A stretch of 64,000 nucleotides of DNA from Sporosarcina sp. BP05 (GTDB taxonomy: Bacteria > Bacillota > Bacilli > Bacillales_A > Planococcaceae), in contig NZ_JACFTD010000001.1 in NCBI RefSeq assembly GCF_014282005.1, positions 1-64,000 of the forward strand. The letters are read 5' to 3'. Below, piece after piece: positions 36,148 through 45,813 of the stretch (position 1 is its first letter; each line of letters begins with the position of its first letter). A program made the translations under genes and the position numbers. The notes below the pieces were generated by a model. The model made no database searches. It was given only the letters and a program-made list of their open reading frames with translations, and was not told the origin of the DNA.

Positions 36148-38214
36148 TTAGTATCCTAAACCATGTCCAAACTTGTATAAAACATCGCCATCTTGATCGA
36201 AAATAGTAACTGGAAGCTTACCTATTGGGTTATTTAACCCAAAAATCGTGTTAACCGATGCTTCATAGCTTGCTGGTCTGAATCCATACTGAGCCAGATA
36301 AGCATCTACATTCGGGTAGGACATAATATCATATGGATTTCGAATTCCGACACCAATGACTGGCACATCGGTTTGTTCGATGAGTTGATTTGCCAGCCTC
36401 ATTAAATCATTACTTGGCGCTCTTCCGCTCACCGTGGAGGTATTGGTTCCTAAAATGATATAATCAGCCGCTTTTGCTTGCGTCAATTGCGATGCTGTAA
36501 GGAGTGTTGCCGTATTTAAAATCGTTATATTTTTGTTGTGCTTTTGAACCTCAGCAGCAAGGAGATCAGCACTTGAACCGACCACAATGATCTTATCTTC
36601 AGTGCCTGCTTTTAGTGGAAGTACGGCATTATTTTTTACAAGCGTAATCGATTTAGCCGCTGCTTCTCTTTCTACTGCTTTATGTTCAGCTGAGCCTACC
36701 ACTTGAATGGCCTTCGCAATTTTCTTAGCTACGCTTTTTTCAACCTCAGCTTTCACAATGCCTCGATTTAACTTCAGCGTTAGAATTCGTTCAACGGACT
36801 GTTCGATTTTTCGGGTTGAAATTTCTCCTTTGTTAACTGCATCATAAAGGCCATTAGCTACTGCCTCAAGTCCTACAGGCATAAGAACAATATCTGTTCC
36901 TGCTTTTACAGTGCGGATGGCCGCATCAACTGCACCAAAATGCTCAACGATTGCCCCCATATTCATCGCATCCGTAACAATAACTCCCTTAAAGCCCATT
37001 TGCTCACGCATCAAACCCGTTAATACTTTTTGAGAAAGTGTAGCTGGTAGGGCAATTTCTTTTCCATCTTTTTTCGAAATGACTTTTGTATCATCAATTT
37101 TCGGGAAGGTCACATGTGCCGTCATAACGGCATCAATACCAGCATCCATTGCCTGCTGGAACGGATATAATTCTACCTTTTTCAGACGATTGATATCATG
37201 TGGTACTTCCGGAAGTCCTAAATGGGAATCAACTGCCGTATCACCGTGACCCGGAAAATGCTTGGCCGTTGCGGCCGTTCCACTTTCATGAAGTCCTTTA
37301 ATATAAGCATTTCCCAATTTTCCAACTAACCCAGGGTCTTCCCCGAAGGAACGAACACCGATCACTGGATTATCAGGATTATTGTTTACATCCAACGAAG
37401 GTCCAAAGTTCATATTAATACCTTGGGCGTTAAGCTCTTTACCAATGGCCGCGCCGACCTTTTTTGCTAACTCTCCGGATTGTGTCGCCCCTAGCGCCAT
37501 GTTCCCAGGAAAATCTGTACCCGTCTGAAGACGCGTTACAATCCCGCCTTCTTGGTCAATTGAAACCAAAAGACCATACTTTTCTGTTGCTTCCTGATAA
37601 GCACTAACTAGCTTCGTCGTTTGCTCAGCTGTCACTGTATTTTCGCGGAATAATATCACGCCGCCCAGATGATAATCCTTAACAAGTTGCGCAATTTCAG
37701 CATTCATTGCCGTAACATTTTGACCCTTCCAGTTTCTAAAGTCAGGCATAAGCATTTGTCCGACTTTTTCTTCCATCGTCATCTGCTTGATCGCCTTTCC
37801 GATAAGGTCATAGCGAACGCCTCTCTCTTTCCCAACAATAATCTGATCTTGATTTCCTTTGTATTGGATGGAGATCCTGTCACTGAATTTGCCATTGCTT
37901 ACAGAGATAAACGTTTTTCCATTGTGACCAGAAAGGCTAACTTCTCCGCCTTGCGTAACAGAGGCAATATTTTTGTTAGAAGACGCCCAGGTTACATTCT
38001 CTGATGCTAGTATAAAGTGGCCATCCTCATATACATGCAGGCCATTTAAATCAAGTTTATTGTTCGTCACATCTCTCGTGACTTGCGGTACGTTAAGGTC
38101 AATCACTAAGTCCTTGATGCCCGAAGCAGCCGATGCCCCCGCGTGTGGAATCCCCGTTAACACTAAAGCAAATGCAATAAGTGAGACGATACATTTCTTG
38201 ACTACTTTACTCAT
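36148..38214 (-). CDS. nagZ: Beta-N-acetylglucosaminidase NagZ, secreted
   Basis: 688 residues with an N-terminal signal peptide (VSLIAFALVLTGIPHAGAS). An extra segment of about 100 residues with an Ig-like look (WASSNKNIASVTQGGEVSL) comes before the GH3 catalytic domain, so the protein is longer than the Bacillus 642-residue NagZ. The GH3 marks are KHFPGHGDTAVDSHLGLP near 315 (the His-Asp acid/base dyad) and VTDAMNMGAI near 415 (the nucleophile Asp). A C-terminal alpha/beta domain completes it. It removes GlcNAc from muropeptide chains outside the cell, after AmiE and with NamZ. Confidence 0.92.
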   Translation of the reverse strand: MSKVVKKCIVSLIAFALVLTGIPHAGASAASGIKDLVIDLNVPQVTRDVTNNKLDLNGLHVYEDGHFILASENVTWASSNKNIASVTQGGEVSLSGHNGKTFISVSNGKFSDRISIQYKGNQDQIIVGKERGVRYDLIGKAIKQMTMEEKVGQMLMPDFRNWKGQNVTAMNAEIAQLVKDYHLGGVILFRENTVTAEQTTKLVSAYQEATEKYGLLVSIDQEGGIVTRLQTGTDFPGNMALGATQSGELAKKVGAAIGKELNAQGINMNFGPSLDVNNNPDNPVIGVRSFGEDPGLVGKLGNAYIKGLHESGTAATAKHFPGHGDTAVDSHLGLPEVPHDINRLKKVELYPFQQAMDAGIDAVMTAHVTFPKIDDTKVISKKDGKEIALPATLSQKVLTGLMREQMGFKGVIVTDAMNMGAIVEHFGAVDAAIRTVKAGTDIVLMPVGLEAVANGLYDAVNKGEISTRKIEQSVERILTLKLNRGIVKAEVEKSVAKKIAKAIQVVGSAEHKAVEREAAAKSITLVKNNAVLPLKAGTEDKIIVVGSSADLLAAEVQKHNKNITILNTATLLTASQLTQAKAADYIILGTNTSTVSGRAPSNDLMRLANQLIEQTDVPVIGVGIRNPYDIMSYPNVDAYLAQYGFRPASYEASVNTIFGLNNPIGKLPVTIFDQDGDVLYKFGHGLGY

Positions 38215-38235
38215 ACTTTGCCTCCCTATTCATTA

Positions 38236-39921
38236 TTAATAGTCACGCAGCTGCCATTCATTAGTTGTGAAAGAAAGCTTGTGCTTTGAATTGAGCAATG
38301 GATTTAGAATATACAAGCCACGTCCATTCACGGTTGAATCGGTTTGATAGCTGAAGCGTAGTTTCGAAGCTTTCATCGGGATAATGAGCTCTTGATTTAC
38401 CCAGCCGTTGCTTGTACCGGCGAATAAGGCGAGCTTTTCCCATACGCCATCATTAAGTACTTCTACAAAGCCAAAATCAGACTCATTCTCAAGCATATGC
38501 CATGTACGAAAAGTAAGTTTGGCATTCTTTTCTAGTGCAAGATCAGCTTCCATCATACGGTTCACATTATCTCCGTAGCCTGCAAACCATGCTGAATCCT
38601 TACCGGGAATGGAGACCGGAATCGCATCCGCTACTTGCCTAACGAATAGTCTCCGCGTTTGATTTGTCGACACAGTCGCACGACTTGGATGCACGCGATT
38701 GGTCAGTAAAATCGCAATCGTTTTGTTGTTCGGGCTAACTACAATCGATGTTCCCGTATAACCAGTATGCCCAAAGGAATATGTTCCTTCTGAAAGCGCA
38801 TCCATATACCATCCCTGTCCTAGCTCCCAGCCAAGACCGTGGTCATCCCCAGGGAATGCTGCATTCTCATTTTGAAGCAACAGTTGGACCGTTTCAGGCT
38901 TCAGGATTTTTTTCCCGCCATATATTCCGTTATTCAAGAAAACGTGGGCAAGCATGGCAAGATCCTTCGCAGTCGAGAACACACCTGCATGTCCAGCAAC
39001 ACCATCAAGTGACCATGCATTCTCATCATGAACCTCTCCCCAAACAAGATCCCTGTGCGGCATTGACTGGAATTCGGTTGCTGCAATCCGATTTTTCAAG
39101 GAAGCTGGAGGATTATACATGGTATCCTTCATCCCCATTGGTTTTGTGATGTGCTTCTTCACGAACTCATCCTGGCGAATCCCGGACAGTCGTTCAATTA
39201 ACACACCTAATGTGATCATGTTTAAATCGCTGTAAGTGTAAGTCGCACCCGGAGCGTTGGCTAACGGTTGGCTTAGCACCAGCTGCAGCCGCTCTTCTCT
39301 CGAATTCCCCTTCGAATATAACGGAATCCACGCGACGAACCCCGAGGTGTGCGTCAACAGCTGGCGTATTGTTACGTTTTCCTTGCCGTTTGCAGCAAAT
39401 TCCGGAATATGCTTGGCAACAGGGTCATCTAGTGCAAATAATCCTTTTTCAAAAAGGATCATCGCGGACGTAGCGGTGAAGATCTTACTAATGGACGCTA
39501 AATCAAAGATTGTATCCGTCTGCATTGGGATTGGATTTTCCATTTCTGTAAGCGAGCCATCCGTGTATCGGGCTGAAAAACCGTAAGCATCATGCTTCAC
39601 AATTTTCCCGCCTCTCGCCACGAAGGTAACTGCACCGGGCATTACTTTTTCCGAAATGGCCTGATTCATAATCTGATCAATTTGTTGGAGTGGGGTTTCC
39701 ACCATTCCGGCTCCTCGTGCTGAGCTTGGGTGAAGTGTGTTAGAAATCGGGATGATGGTTGAATTCCATGTAAAAACTGGATGTGGTTTCTGGGATGAGG
39801 TAGTGTGCTTCTCTTGCTTTTCAATCGATGGATTATTGGGTAACTCACCGCTAGCAAAAACAGGCGATGTTCCTAACAAAATCGTACAAACAGAGGTGAT
39901 CATAAACGTTTTTCTCTTCAT
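38236..39921 (-). CDS. amiE: AmiE-like serine hydrolase (beta-lactamase fold), secreted
   Basis: 561 residues with a signal peptide (residues 1-24). The beta-lactamase/class C fold has SISK (SxxK) near 146, YSDLN (YxN-like) near 228 and GHTGYTG near 388. A C-terminal extension of about 120 residues (after residue 440) looks like a beta-sandwich binding domain; the Bacillus AmiE is shorter. In Bacillus this enzyme removes the peptide from MurNAc so that NamZ and NagZ can act. The gene is 21 bp upstream of nagZ. An esterase role cannot be excluded from the sequence. Confidence 0.8.
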   Translation of the reverse strand: MKRKTFMITSVCTILLGTSPVFASGELPNNPSIEKQEKHTTSSQKPHPVFTWNSTIIPISNTLHPSSARGAGMVETPLQQIDQIMNQAISEKVMPGAVTFVARGGKIVKHDAYGFSARYTDGSLTEMENPIPMQTDTIFDLASISKIFTATSAMILFEKGLFALDDPVAKHIPEFAANGKENVTIRQLLTHTSGFVAWIPLYSKGNSREERLQLVLSQPLANAPGATYTYSDLNMITLGVLIERLSGIRQDEFVKKHITKPMGMKDTMYNPPASLKNRIAATEFQSMPHRDLVWGEVHDENAWSLDGVAGHAGVFSTAKDLAMLAHVFLNNGIYGGKKILKPETVQLLLQNENAAFPGDDHGLGWELGQGWYMDALSEGTYSFGHTGYTGTSIVVSPNNKTIAILLTNRVHPSRATVSTNQTRRLFVRQVADAIPVSIPGKDSAWFAGYGDNVNRMMEADLALEKNAKLTFRTWHMLENESDFGFVEVLNDGVWEKLALFAGTSNGWVNQELIIPMKASKLRFSYQTDSTVNGRGLYILNPLLNSKHKLSFTTNEWQLRDY

Positions 39922-40480
39922 AAGTTCCTCCTTTTAATCGAATTATAGGTTGCTGCCCCTATGTATAGAAGCAGTCAGGTGGTAACGCTGACAACCTATA
40001 GGTCAAGCATACCTAATGTGATATATAGACGTCTACACCCCCAAAGCCTTATATCCAACTTTTACCATGACGAAAGTAGGGCGTCCTTTGATTTATTTTC
40101 AGAAATTTCAAAATAGGTGTAATGTATTAGCTCAGCAAAGGTATTTGACCTAAACACAACGACAAACCATTCGCATATCCGAATGAACATACAAAAAAGA
40201 AGAGCTCTAAATGGATGAGCGAATGAACAAGGGATGAAGTTTGAATAAGGAGTGACATATTAAGTTTACACGGCAACTTTCAAAAAAGGACATCATTGAC
40301 GTTAACGTTTTCGGGGTAGTCAAGTAGTGCCGATTACGTTGCGTTCCAAAGTTGAAACTAAGGAGATTGTCGCTACACCAAGCTCTCCTTGTACCCCCTC
40401 TGCCTCGTATAAGCTTGTGATTCGGGTTAATAATGGCGAGAGTTATCAGATGGATTTTCAAATTGGGAGTAGATAAGAAT
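39922..40480 (+). other. Upstream region of amiE, no gene
   Basis: About 560 bp. No frame reads as protein. It should hold the amiE-nagZ-namZ promoter; TTGTCA with an 18-bp spacer to TTCTAT near 39970-40000 on the minus strand is a weak candidate. Confidence 0.3.
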
Positions 40481-40510
40481 CAGCCAAAGTTAGACTTTGG
40501 CTGTTTTTTT
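40481..40510 (+). terminator. Plus-strand terminator with no obvious gene
   Basis: CAGCCAAAG-TTAGA-CTTTGGCTG then seven T. No plus-strand gene is visible upstream, so it may end a small RNA or be a leftover. Confidence 0.7.
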
Positions 40511-40526
40511 GTTGGGTGTGATGGGT

Positions 40527-40669
40527 TAGTTGGAGGGTTTACTGATTATGTTGGACACTTTATCGATTTTGTTGGAGGCTTTTTTGCGTTGGTTGGACAC
40601 TTCTATAGTTTTGTTGGACACTCCCCGGCGTTGGTTGGACACTTTATTAATTTCGTTGGACACTTCCAC
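40527..40669 (+). repeat. 21-bp repeat array 4 (7 units)
   Basis: Units at 40529, 40550, 40571, 40592, 40613, 40634 and 40655, with exact 21-bp spacing throughout. It lies 3' of the YitT-type gene, beyond that gene's terminator. Confidence 0.9.
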
Positions 40670-40686
40670 TAAAGAGCAAAACACAA

Positions 40687-40728
40687 ATAAAAGAAGTGCG
40701 GACCCATTGAGGTCTGCACTTCTTTTAT
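40687..40728 (-). terminator. Terminator of the YitT-family gene
   Basis: ATAAAAGAAGTGCGGACC (40687-40704) pairs with GGTCTGCACTTCTTTTAT (40711-40728); one G-U pair. Confidence 0.88.
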
Positions 40729-40760
40729 CTACTTCTAACCATAATATTGTCTTCATTACC

Positions 40761-41624
40761 TCAATGAATCGGCGATTTAAACTGTCCGCCGTGTGCTTCC
40801 TGAGTGTTCATGATTGTTAAAAATGCTTTCGCATCAACTTCATTGACAATTTGTTTCAATTTACTTATTTCCAGACGCGTGATAACGACGTAAATTACAT
40901 CTTTGGCATTATTATTATAGCCGCCGCTTCCTTTAAGGTTCGTAATACTTCTGCCAAGGCGGTTAGTGATGGCATTGCCTAGTTCCTCGTATTCATCCGA
41001 TACGATTATCACCGCTTTTGTATCTTCTAACCCTTGGATAACGGCATCAATTGTTTTCGAAGCGATATAATACGTCAGAATCGAATACATTGCTTGCTCC
41101 CAACCGAGCACAAAGCCTGCCCAACCGAAGATGAAGATATTGAAAAACATTACAAATTCGCCGACAGAAAAAGGAATCTTTTTCGTCAATAAAATACCAA
41201 GTATCTCAGTCCCATCGAGCGCCCCGCCATTACGAATGACAAGGCCGACGCCCGCGCCTAGTAGTAACCCTCCGAAGACAGTCGCAAGAAGCGGATCCGT
41301 CACAAATGGCTCAACCGACTTAAGTGGAATTTCCACAAGCGCAAGCACAACAATTGCAAAAGAGGAAGAGATGAAAAAGTTCTTCCCGATATACCTATAG
41401 CCAAAGAAAAGGAATGGCAAGTTGATGAGCAAAATAAGCAAACCGAACGGGATACCCGTTAAAAAAGTTAGAATCAGTGAAATACCGATGATGCCGCCGT
41501 CAATAATCGAATTAGGGACTAGAAACAGTTCAATGGCCACGGCAGCCATGGTTGCCCCTACTAAAATGAAGAAGTAACGGAACAAAAAGTGCGTACGCGT
41601 TTCTTTTTTATGCTGTTTTTTCAT
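40761..41624 (-). CDS. YitT-family membrane protein (DUF161-DUF2179)
   Basis: 287 residues if started at [20 protein letters not shown] (41624, with GAAGGA about 12 bases upstream); an ATG eight codons earlier has no RBS. Five to six hydrophobic spans in residues 15-200 include [20 protein letters not shown]-like and [14 protein letters not shown] repeats. A cytosolic DUF2179 domain (residues about 215-280, ending [13 protein letters not shown]) follows. The function of this family is not known. It is a single gene with its own terminator. Confidence 0.85.
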   Translation of the reverse strand: MKKQHKKETRTHFLFRYFFILVGATMAAVAIELFLVPNSIIDGGIIGISLILTFLTGIPFGLLILLINLPFLFFGYRYIGKNFFISSSFAIVVLALVEIPLKSVEPFVTDPLLATVFGGLLLGAGVGLVIRNGGALDGTEILGILLTKKIPFSVGEFVMFFNIFIFGWAGFVLGWEQAMYSILTYYIASKTIDAVIQGLEDTKAVIIVSDEYEELGNAITNRLGRSITNLKGSGGYNNNAKDVIYVVITRLEISKLKQIVNEVDAKAFLTIMNTQEAHGGQFKSPIH

Positions 41625-41824
41625 AAGTGAAATACAGTCCTTCGGCATTAACGTATTTAGTACTTACTAGTATCCCCTTCTGTGACTTCTTTGTAAACGA
41701 TTATAGACCAGCCAAAGTAACTTTCATTAATTTTTCACTTGTCCATTTCCGGCTCGCTTTCGGCGAAATATTCATGACAGGTTTAAGGAGGAATTGTAGT
41801 TCATTCCTCCCTCGAGGGGAAAGT

Positions 41825-41965
41825 GTGTTAGCAATTGCAGTCGTTTCTCTAGTACCCGGACTCCCATTACTTATTTATCCGTTTATTGATGGGAAGATGA
41901 GAAGGAGAACGATGAAAGTGTTGAGGAAGAAAAGGAGAACGTTTCGGAGGATATTGCCGTTTTAG
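41825..41965 (+). CDS. Possible 46-residue membrane peptide
   Basis: From a GTG at 41825 with GAGGGGA upstream. It encodes one hydrophobic helix (AIAVVSLVPGLPLLIYPFI) and then a very basic tail (KMRRRTMKVLRKKRRTFRR). The positive-inside pattern looks real but there is no family I recognise. The rest of the 41.6-42.25 kb gap shows nothing clear. Confidence 0.25.
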   Translation: MLAIAVVSLVPGLPLLIYPFIDGKMRRRTMKVLRKKRRTFRRILPF

Positions 41966-42253
41966 TGAGTTTGGCTAGGTTGATTAGCTGACGGTCACCC
42001 CTCGGACATGATTGGTCGACAGCGTTATACAATTGGTTGCCTCCTAAAGGCACGCGAAATAACAGTCATAACTAGCGTCTCCACCCAATTACATTAATCA
42101 TTCAAAAGGATTAGTAATCCGTAATTAAATAAGGAAATATCCACGAAAATCTCTATCTTTCTTTCATTCCCAAGTCAATTCTGTTACATTGCGTTCCCAA
42201 CTGTCGATAGGTTGTACAATCGATTTACGTCAATTTTCTTGAGGAGCTTGATT

Positions 42254-43306
42254 ATGAATAAGAAACGTTTATCTTGGGTGGATGTCACCAAAGGATTTTT
42301 AATGATTCTTGTCGTCATTGGTCATTATCCGGGACAACTTGATTTCCCGCTTGCGAAGTATATCTATTGGTTTCACATGCCAGCTTTCTTCATTTTAAGT
42401 GGCTTGTTTTTTAAACCTGTAGTGGAAAAGGGCTTAATGAAACGTTCGATTCACAAACGTTTTATGCAATTGATTGTCCCCTATTTGTTTTTCCTAATAA
42501 GCATTACGCTGATTCGTTACGGGATAGAAATAGGTTCAGGCAATATAGATTTATCGTGGTATCTAAATGATTTGTGGGCACTTGTTGTCGGCGGACGTTT
42601 TGCACGTGGTGCGTACGGTGTTTTCTGGTTTGTAACAACGCTTTTCTTTACGTATTTGTTCTTCTTGTGGATGACGAGATACTTTAGCCGCGCGAAACAA
42701 ATCGTTATTTTGGCTATCTTTTATAGTATTGCCCATTTTGAAAGTTTGTTTGCGATGCGCGTCATTGGCGGCGCACCAGATACTGCGTCTCAAACTATCC
42801 CAATGATTTGGAACATCGATGTTGCGCTTATGGCAGTCGTCTATTTTTCATTCGGTTATTACATGAAGAGTATTTGGATGAATGTTTCAAGAAGATGGTT
42901 ATTCGCGGGATTGGTCGGCAGTGTAACGGCGGTTTTACTCGATAACCTTAATGTCATTGACTATCATTTGAGCATGAAATTTTTGCGTTATGAACATTTC
43001 GTTTTAGATTTGATCATTCCTCTTTCATTCACACTTGTATTGGTTGGCGTATTCCAACTCATCGCTGCTCAACTATCACTGAAATGGCTGCAAAAAATCG
43101 AGAAGCACTCCCTAACGATTATGTACTTGCACATCTTTACCGATATTTTGTTAAATGATTATTTCACATATGGCATTGTTGGGTTCACAGCATTTGGATT
43201 GGTCGTTCCAATCGTGGTTTCAATCATCATTCAGAAATTGCTACCACATGGAAAGTTACTGCTTGGTGGATTTTCACCGAAAAGACCACTACCAATACAG
43301 CAATAA
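42254..43306 (+). CDS. Acyltransferase family 3 membrane protein
   Basis: 350 residues from MNKKRLSWVDVTKGFLMILV, with GAGGAG about eight bases before the ATG. It has about ten membrane spans. The N-terminal helix WVDVTKGFLMILVVIGHYPG with its His, and WFHMPAFFILSGLFFKP, are the signature of the OafA/NodX-like acyltransferase-3 family, which puts acetyl or other acyl groups on sugars. It is likely to modify a cell-surface glycan; the substrate is unknown and it is 20 kb from the polysaccharide locus. Confidence 0.85.
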   Translation: MNKKRLSWVDVTKGFLMILVVIGHYPGQLDFPLAKYIYWFHMPAFFILSGLFFKPVVEKGLMKRSIHKRFMQLIVPYLFFLISITLIRYGIEIGSGNIDLSWYLNDLWALVVGGRFARGAYGVFWFVTTLFFTYLFFLWMTRYFSRAKQIVILAIFYSIAHFESLFAMRVIGGAPDTASQTIPMIWNIDVALMAVVYFSFGYYMKSIWMNVSRRWLFAGLVGSVTAVLLDNLNVIDYHLSMKFLRYEHFVLDLIIPLSFTLVLVGVFQLIAAQLSLKWLQKIEKHSLTIMYLHIFTDILLNDYFTYGIVGFTAFGLVVPIVVSIIIQKLLPHGKLLLGGFSPKRPLPIQQ

Positions 43307-43326
43307 CATAATGAAATTCGCACTAT

Positions 43327-43528
43327 ATAGTCGGCACCTAACAAATAGACTATACTTCCAACACCGCTTTGTCGCTTGGTGATGGCCTTACGCAATAAGC
43401 CTGTCAGAAGAACACTGTCAGTCTTATTGCTTCGGCTCACACTTGTCGCTTCTTCGCTAGATTTGTTCGTTGTACTGATGAAGTATACCACCTAGTTAAT
43501 TCTAAATAAGTATTGCCAATATATAGTG
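43327..43528 (+). repeat. Dispersed element A (short copy)
   Basis: About 200 bp that matches 46566-47068 in the same orientation. It starts ATAGTCGGCAC and ends near TCTAAATAAGTATTGCCAAT. It includes an imperfect hairpin between GCAATAAGCCTG and CAGTCTTATTGC. It lacks the two insertions of the long copy. Confidence 0.7.
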
Positions 43529-43702
43529 TACGATTATCATGTATAGCTCTATGCAATCTTGCATATACTGCTAATCACAGAGGGGCGGCACTTCTCTGTC
43601 CCGCACGGGGGCACTTTCGACGGAAGGTGAGAAAGAATTCCACGCATAATCTGACTGGAGATTGTCCAGTAGTGCCGCGCAATACATAGTCTAGAACAGA
43701 AG

Positions 43703-43735
43703 AACCAGCCATTTAGACTATTGGCTGGTTTTAAT
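43703..43735 (+). terminator. Terminator-like hairpin
   Basis: AACCAGCCA / TGGCTGGTT then TTAATT. It lies between the acyltransferase and the converging 43.96-kb gene and can serve either. Confidence 0.65.
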
Positions 43736-43957
43736 TATATTATTATGCAATTGCAGTGAGTTCTCCGAGTATTTCCGTTTACTTAAAATTAAAATTCCGG
43801 ACACTATTCGCGTTTTCCACGAATGGTGGCTGTACCGCGCATCTCGTGAGAATAAGAAAAAGCCCCGACCAAATCGCCAGGTAGAGGATTTGTCTGGACT
43901 GTTTTAGAACCTGAAATTAAATTAAAGTTCGGATAACCTTTTGCACAGCATCCAGCA

Positions 43958-45295
43958 CTATACCCCTTGTAATAACCCCCGCTCCCTAAACAGCGCACTC
44001 TCCTTCGCCAATGCTAGTAACCCTGCACTACTCGGGTACAACAATTCTCCATCAAACATGCGTGGCAAATCGTTCACTATAATTTTTTGGAAGTCAGTAC
44101 CTTCAAAGTTATGTTGGAAGTTTGTCTTGGCGTAATCTGGATGATCGATGACTAGTACAAAGGAAAGTTCCGGTCTAAGGGATACGATGTCTGTTACGTT
44201 GCCCAAAAACTCCAAATGGGCATCTCCACTATTTAACAGTTTCTCCAACTCCACTATATCCGGATGTTTATGAATGATATCGTTTACTTCGCCTGTCTCG
44301 TTCGATTCAAAGTCTTTTCCGTTAAACACTTCTTCAATAAGTTCTCTAAACAAAGCCAATTCTATGTTGAAGTTATTTTCGATTATATATTTACTTGTCG
44401 TTTCCTCTTTTTCGAATATTTCAAAACCCCCAGCCGGAATAATTTGCCAATAGTTCGGTTTGATCGCAACTTTTTGCGATCGTTTGAAGATAGGCGTCAA
44501 GTAATCCTGCCGCTTAGGATCAAAGTAAACGACCATCATTTGGACACTTAACAAAGAGTGTCGATTCCGCCCTTTTGTAATCACATCCAATTGGGATTGT
44601 CCTTCATGAATCCTGCTTCGATATTGTAATATTGAAAGGATATAGTCTGATGAGTTTTGTAGTAACTCCATTCCACACTTGACGTGGATCTTATATAATT
44701 CATATTCAAGAATATGGCTTGTACTTACAGTATGTTTATATTGGCATGTGTTCGCCGTAAAACCTAGAATTTCCCCGCCGTCCGTCAGCCGATACTCGTC
44801 CAATTCAAAACCGATTAAATTCGGTCGCTTAATGGTGGCACTCATCATCGCAAAGTATTTACGTTGTTGCTTATCCATGATGAGTTCTGGTACCTGGTTG
44901 TTCCTTAATTCTGCAAATGTCTTCATACCTTCGTGGATAGGATACTGATATGGAATGGCGGTACGTTGAACGCTTACGGGATACTCTTTTCCGAATAATT
45001 TAGTGAATTGTATGTTTGTATAAATGCGTTTCAGAACCTTATGCTGCCATTCTATAAATTCAGGTTCTGTGGACTTCGAATAAAATAATTGTCTCTCTTT
45101 TTCATAACGTTCCTTTTTATCTTTACACATGTATTGATATAATAGTTTCAGTAAATTAATATCTAGATTCCGTTTAACCATCCCATTTGCCATTACGATG
45201 GTTATCAATGCGACAATGCTAGTACTAACAATAGGATACTGGATAAATTGTCCTACTACAGGAACGTCCAATAAATAACTTTTAAACTCATACAT
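43958..45295 (-). CDS. Unrecognised membrane-anchored protein with a Nudix-like C-terminal half
   Basis: 445 residues. One membrane helix lies near residues 18-38 (YPIVSTSIVALITIVMANGM), then a soluble region of about 230 residues that I do not recognise. From about residue 270 the sequence PNYWQIIPAGGFEIFE and, some 20 residues later, ELALFRELIEEVFNG resemble the G-x5-E and RExxEE parts of a Nudix box with an insertion between them. LRPELSFVLVIDHPD follows. If it is Nudix-like, it might hydrolyse or bind a nucleotide derivative; the long insertion makes this uncertain. RBS AAGGGGG precedes the ATG. It stands alone, with repeats on both sides. Confidence 0.6.
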   Translation of the reverse strand: MYEFKSYLLDVPVVGQFIQYPIVSTSIVALITIVMANGMVKRNLDINLLKLLYQYMCKDKKERYEKERQLFYSKSTEPEFIEWQHKVLKRIYTNIQFTKLFGKEYPVSVQRTAIPYQYPIHEGMKTFAELRNNQVPELIMDKQQRKYFAMMSATIKRPNLIGFELDEYRLTDGGEILGFTANTCQYKHTVSTSHILEYELYKIHVKCGMELLQNSSDYILSILQYRSRIHEGQSQLDVITKGRNRHSLLSVQMMVVYFDPKRQDYLTPIFKRSQKVAIKPNYWQIIPAGGFEIFEKEETTSKYIIENNFNIELALFRELIEEVFNGKDFESNETGEVNDIIHKHPDIVELEKLLNSGDAHLEFLGNVTDIVSLRPELSFVLVIDHPDYAKTNFQHNFEGTDFQKIIVNDLPRMFDGELLYPSSAGLLALAKESALFRERGLLQGV

Positions 45296-45465
45296 ATATA
45301 AACCCCCTTTAATTAGAAATTATAGTCTATAAGACTAGTTTTTGATAGAGTTGGTTCGCGAATGCCAGTCACTCACGCAATTATTCTAGCGAAGATAGTA
45401 CTAGTTACAGTGTAATGCTATATAGAAAGTGACACTGCCTTAAAATCGAAAAGGAATGCTATAAA

Positions 45466-45720
45466 AAAGGATTCAGCAGCCAAAATTGCATCTTTGGCTG
45501 CTGCTTTATAGATAGGCATGTGGTTATTCATTCGTTCCCAAAAGCTATGCACTTAGTAAACCTGTACAATCGGAGAGTGACGGACGAAAGACCACCGTAC
45601 GATTAACGAAAAAACTGCGGGGGGATGCGAATTTGCCGCATCCCCCCGCAGTAAGAAAAACCAATAATGGTGTAGTAGCCATTCAGTTCAAAGCGACCCA
45701 AGGGTACCTGTACAATAGAG
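45466..45720 (-). repeat. Two-hairpin dispersed element, copy 2
   Basis: Inverted copy of 32995-33260. Its terminator hairpin is ACTGCGGGGGGATGCG / CGCATCCCCCCGCAGT (45614-45652) with a minus-strand T-run (45613-45607). The second hairpin is GCAGCCAAAATTGCATCTTTGGCTGC (45478-45503). Stem bases differ from copy 1 but pairing is kept, and the loop core ATTGYATC is common. Confidence 0.65.
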
Positions 45721-45813
45721 TGCCTAATGTTTCATCACGAAAGTAAGCAGTCGTTTACTGATTACTTTTGGCTAATCAACACATGTGGTACTATATGAAA
45801 TTAGACCAGAAAG

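Noticed and set aside
40207-40461. 84-codon minus-strand frame
   Set aside because: No RBS, composition unlike a protein, and no recognisable motif.
43804-43998. 64-codon minus-strand frame overlapping the end of the 43.96-kb gene
   Set aside because: It overlaps a better-supported gene in another frame and lacks a clear RBS. It remains possible but weak.
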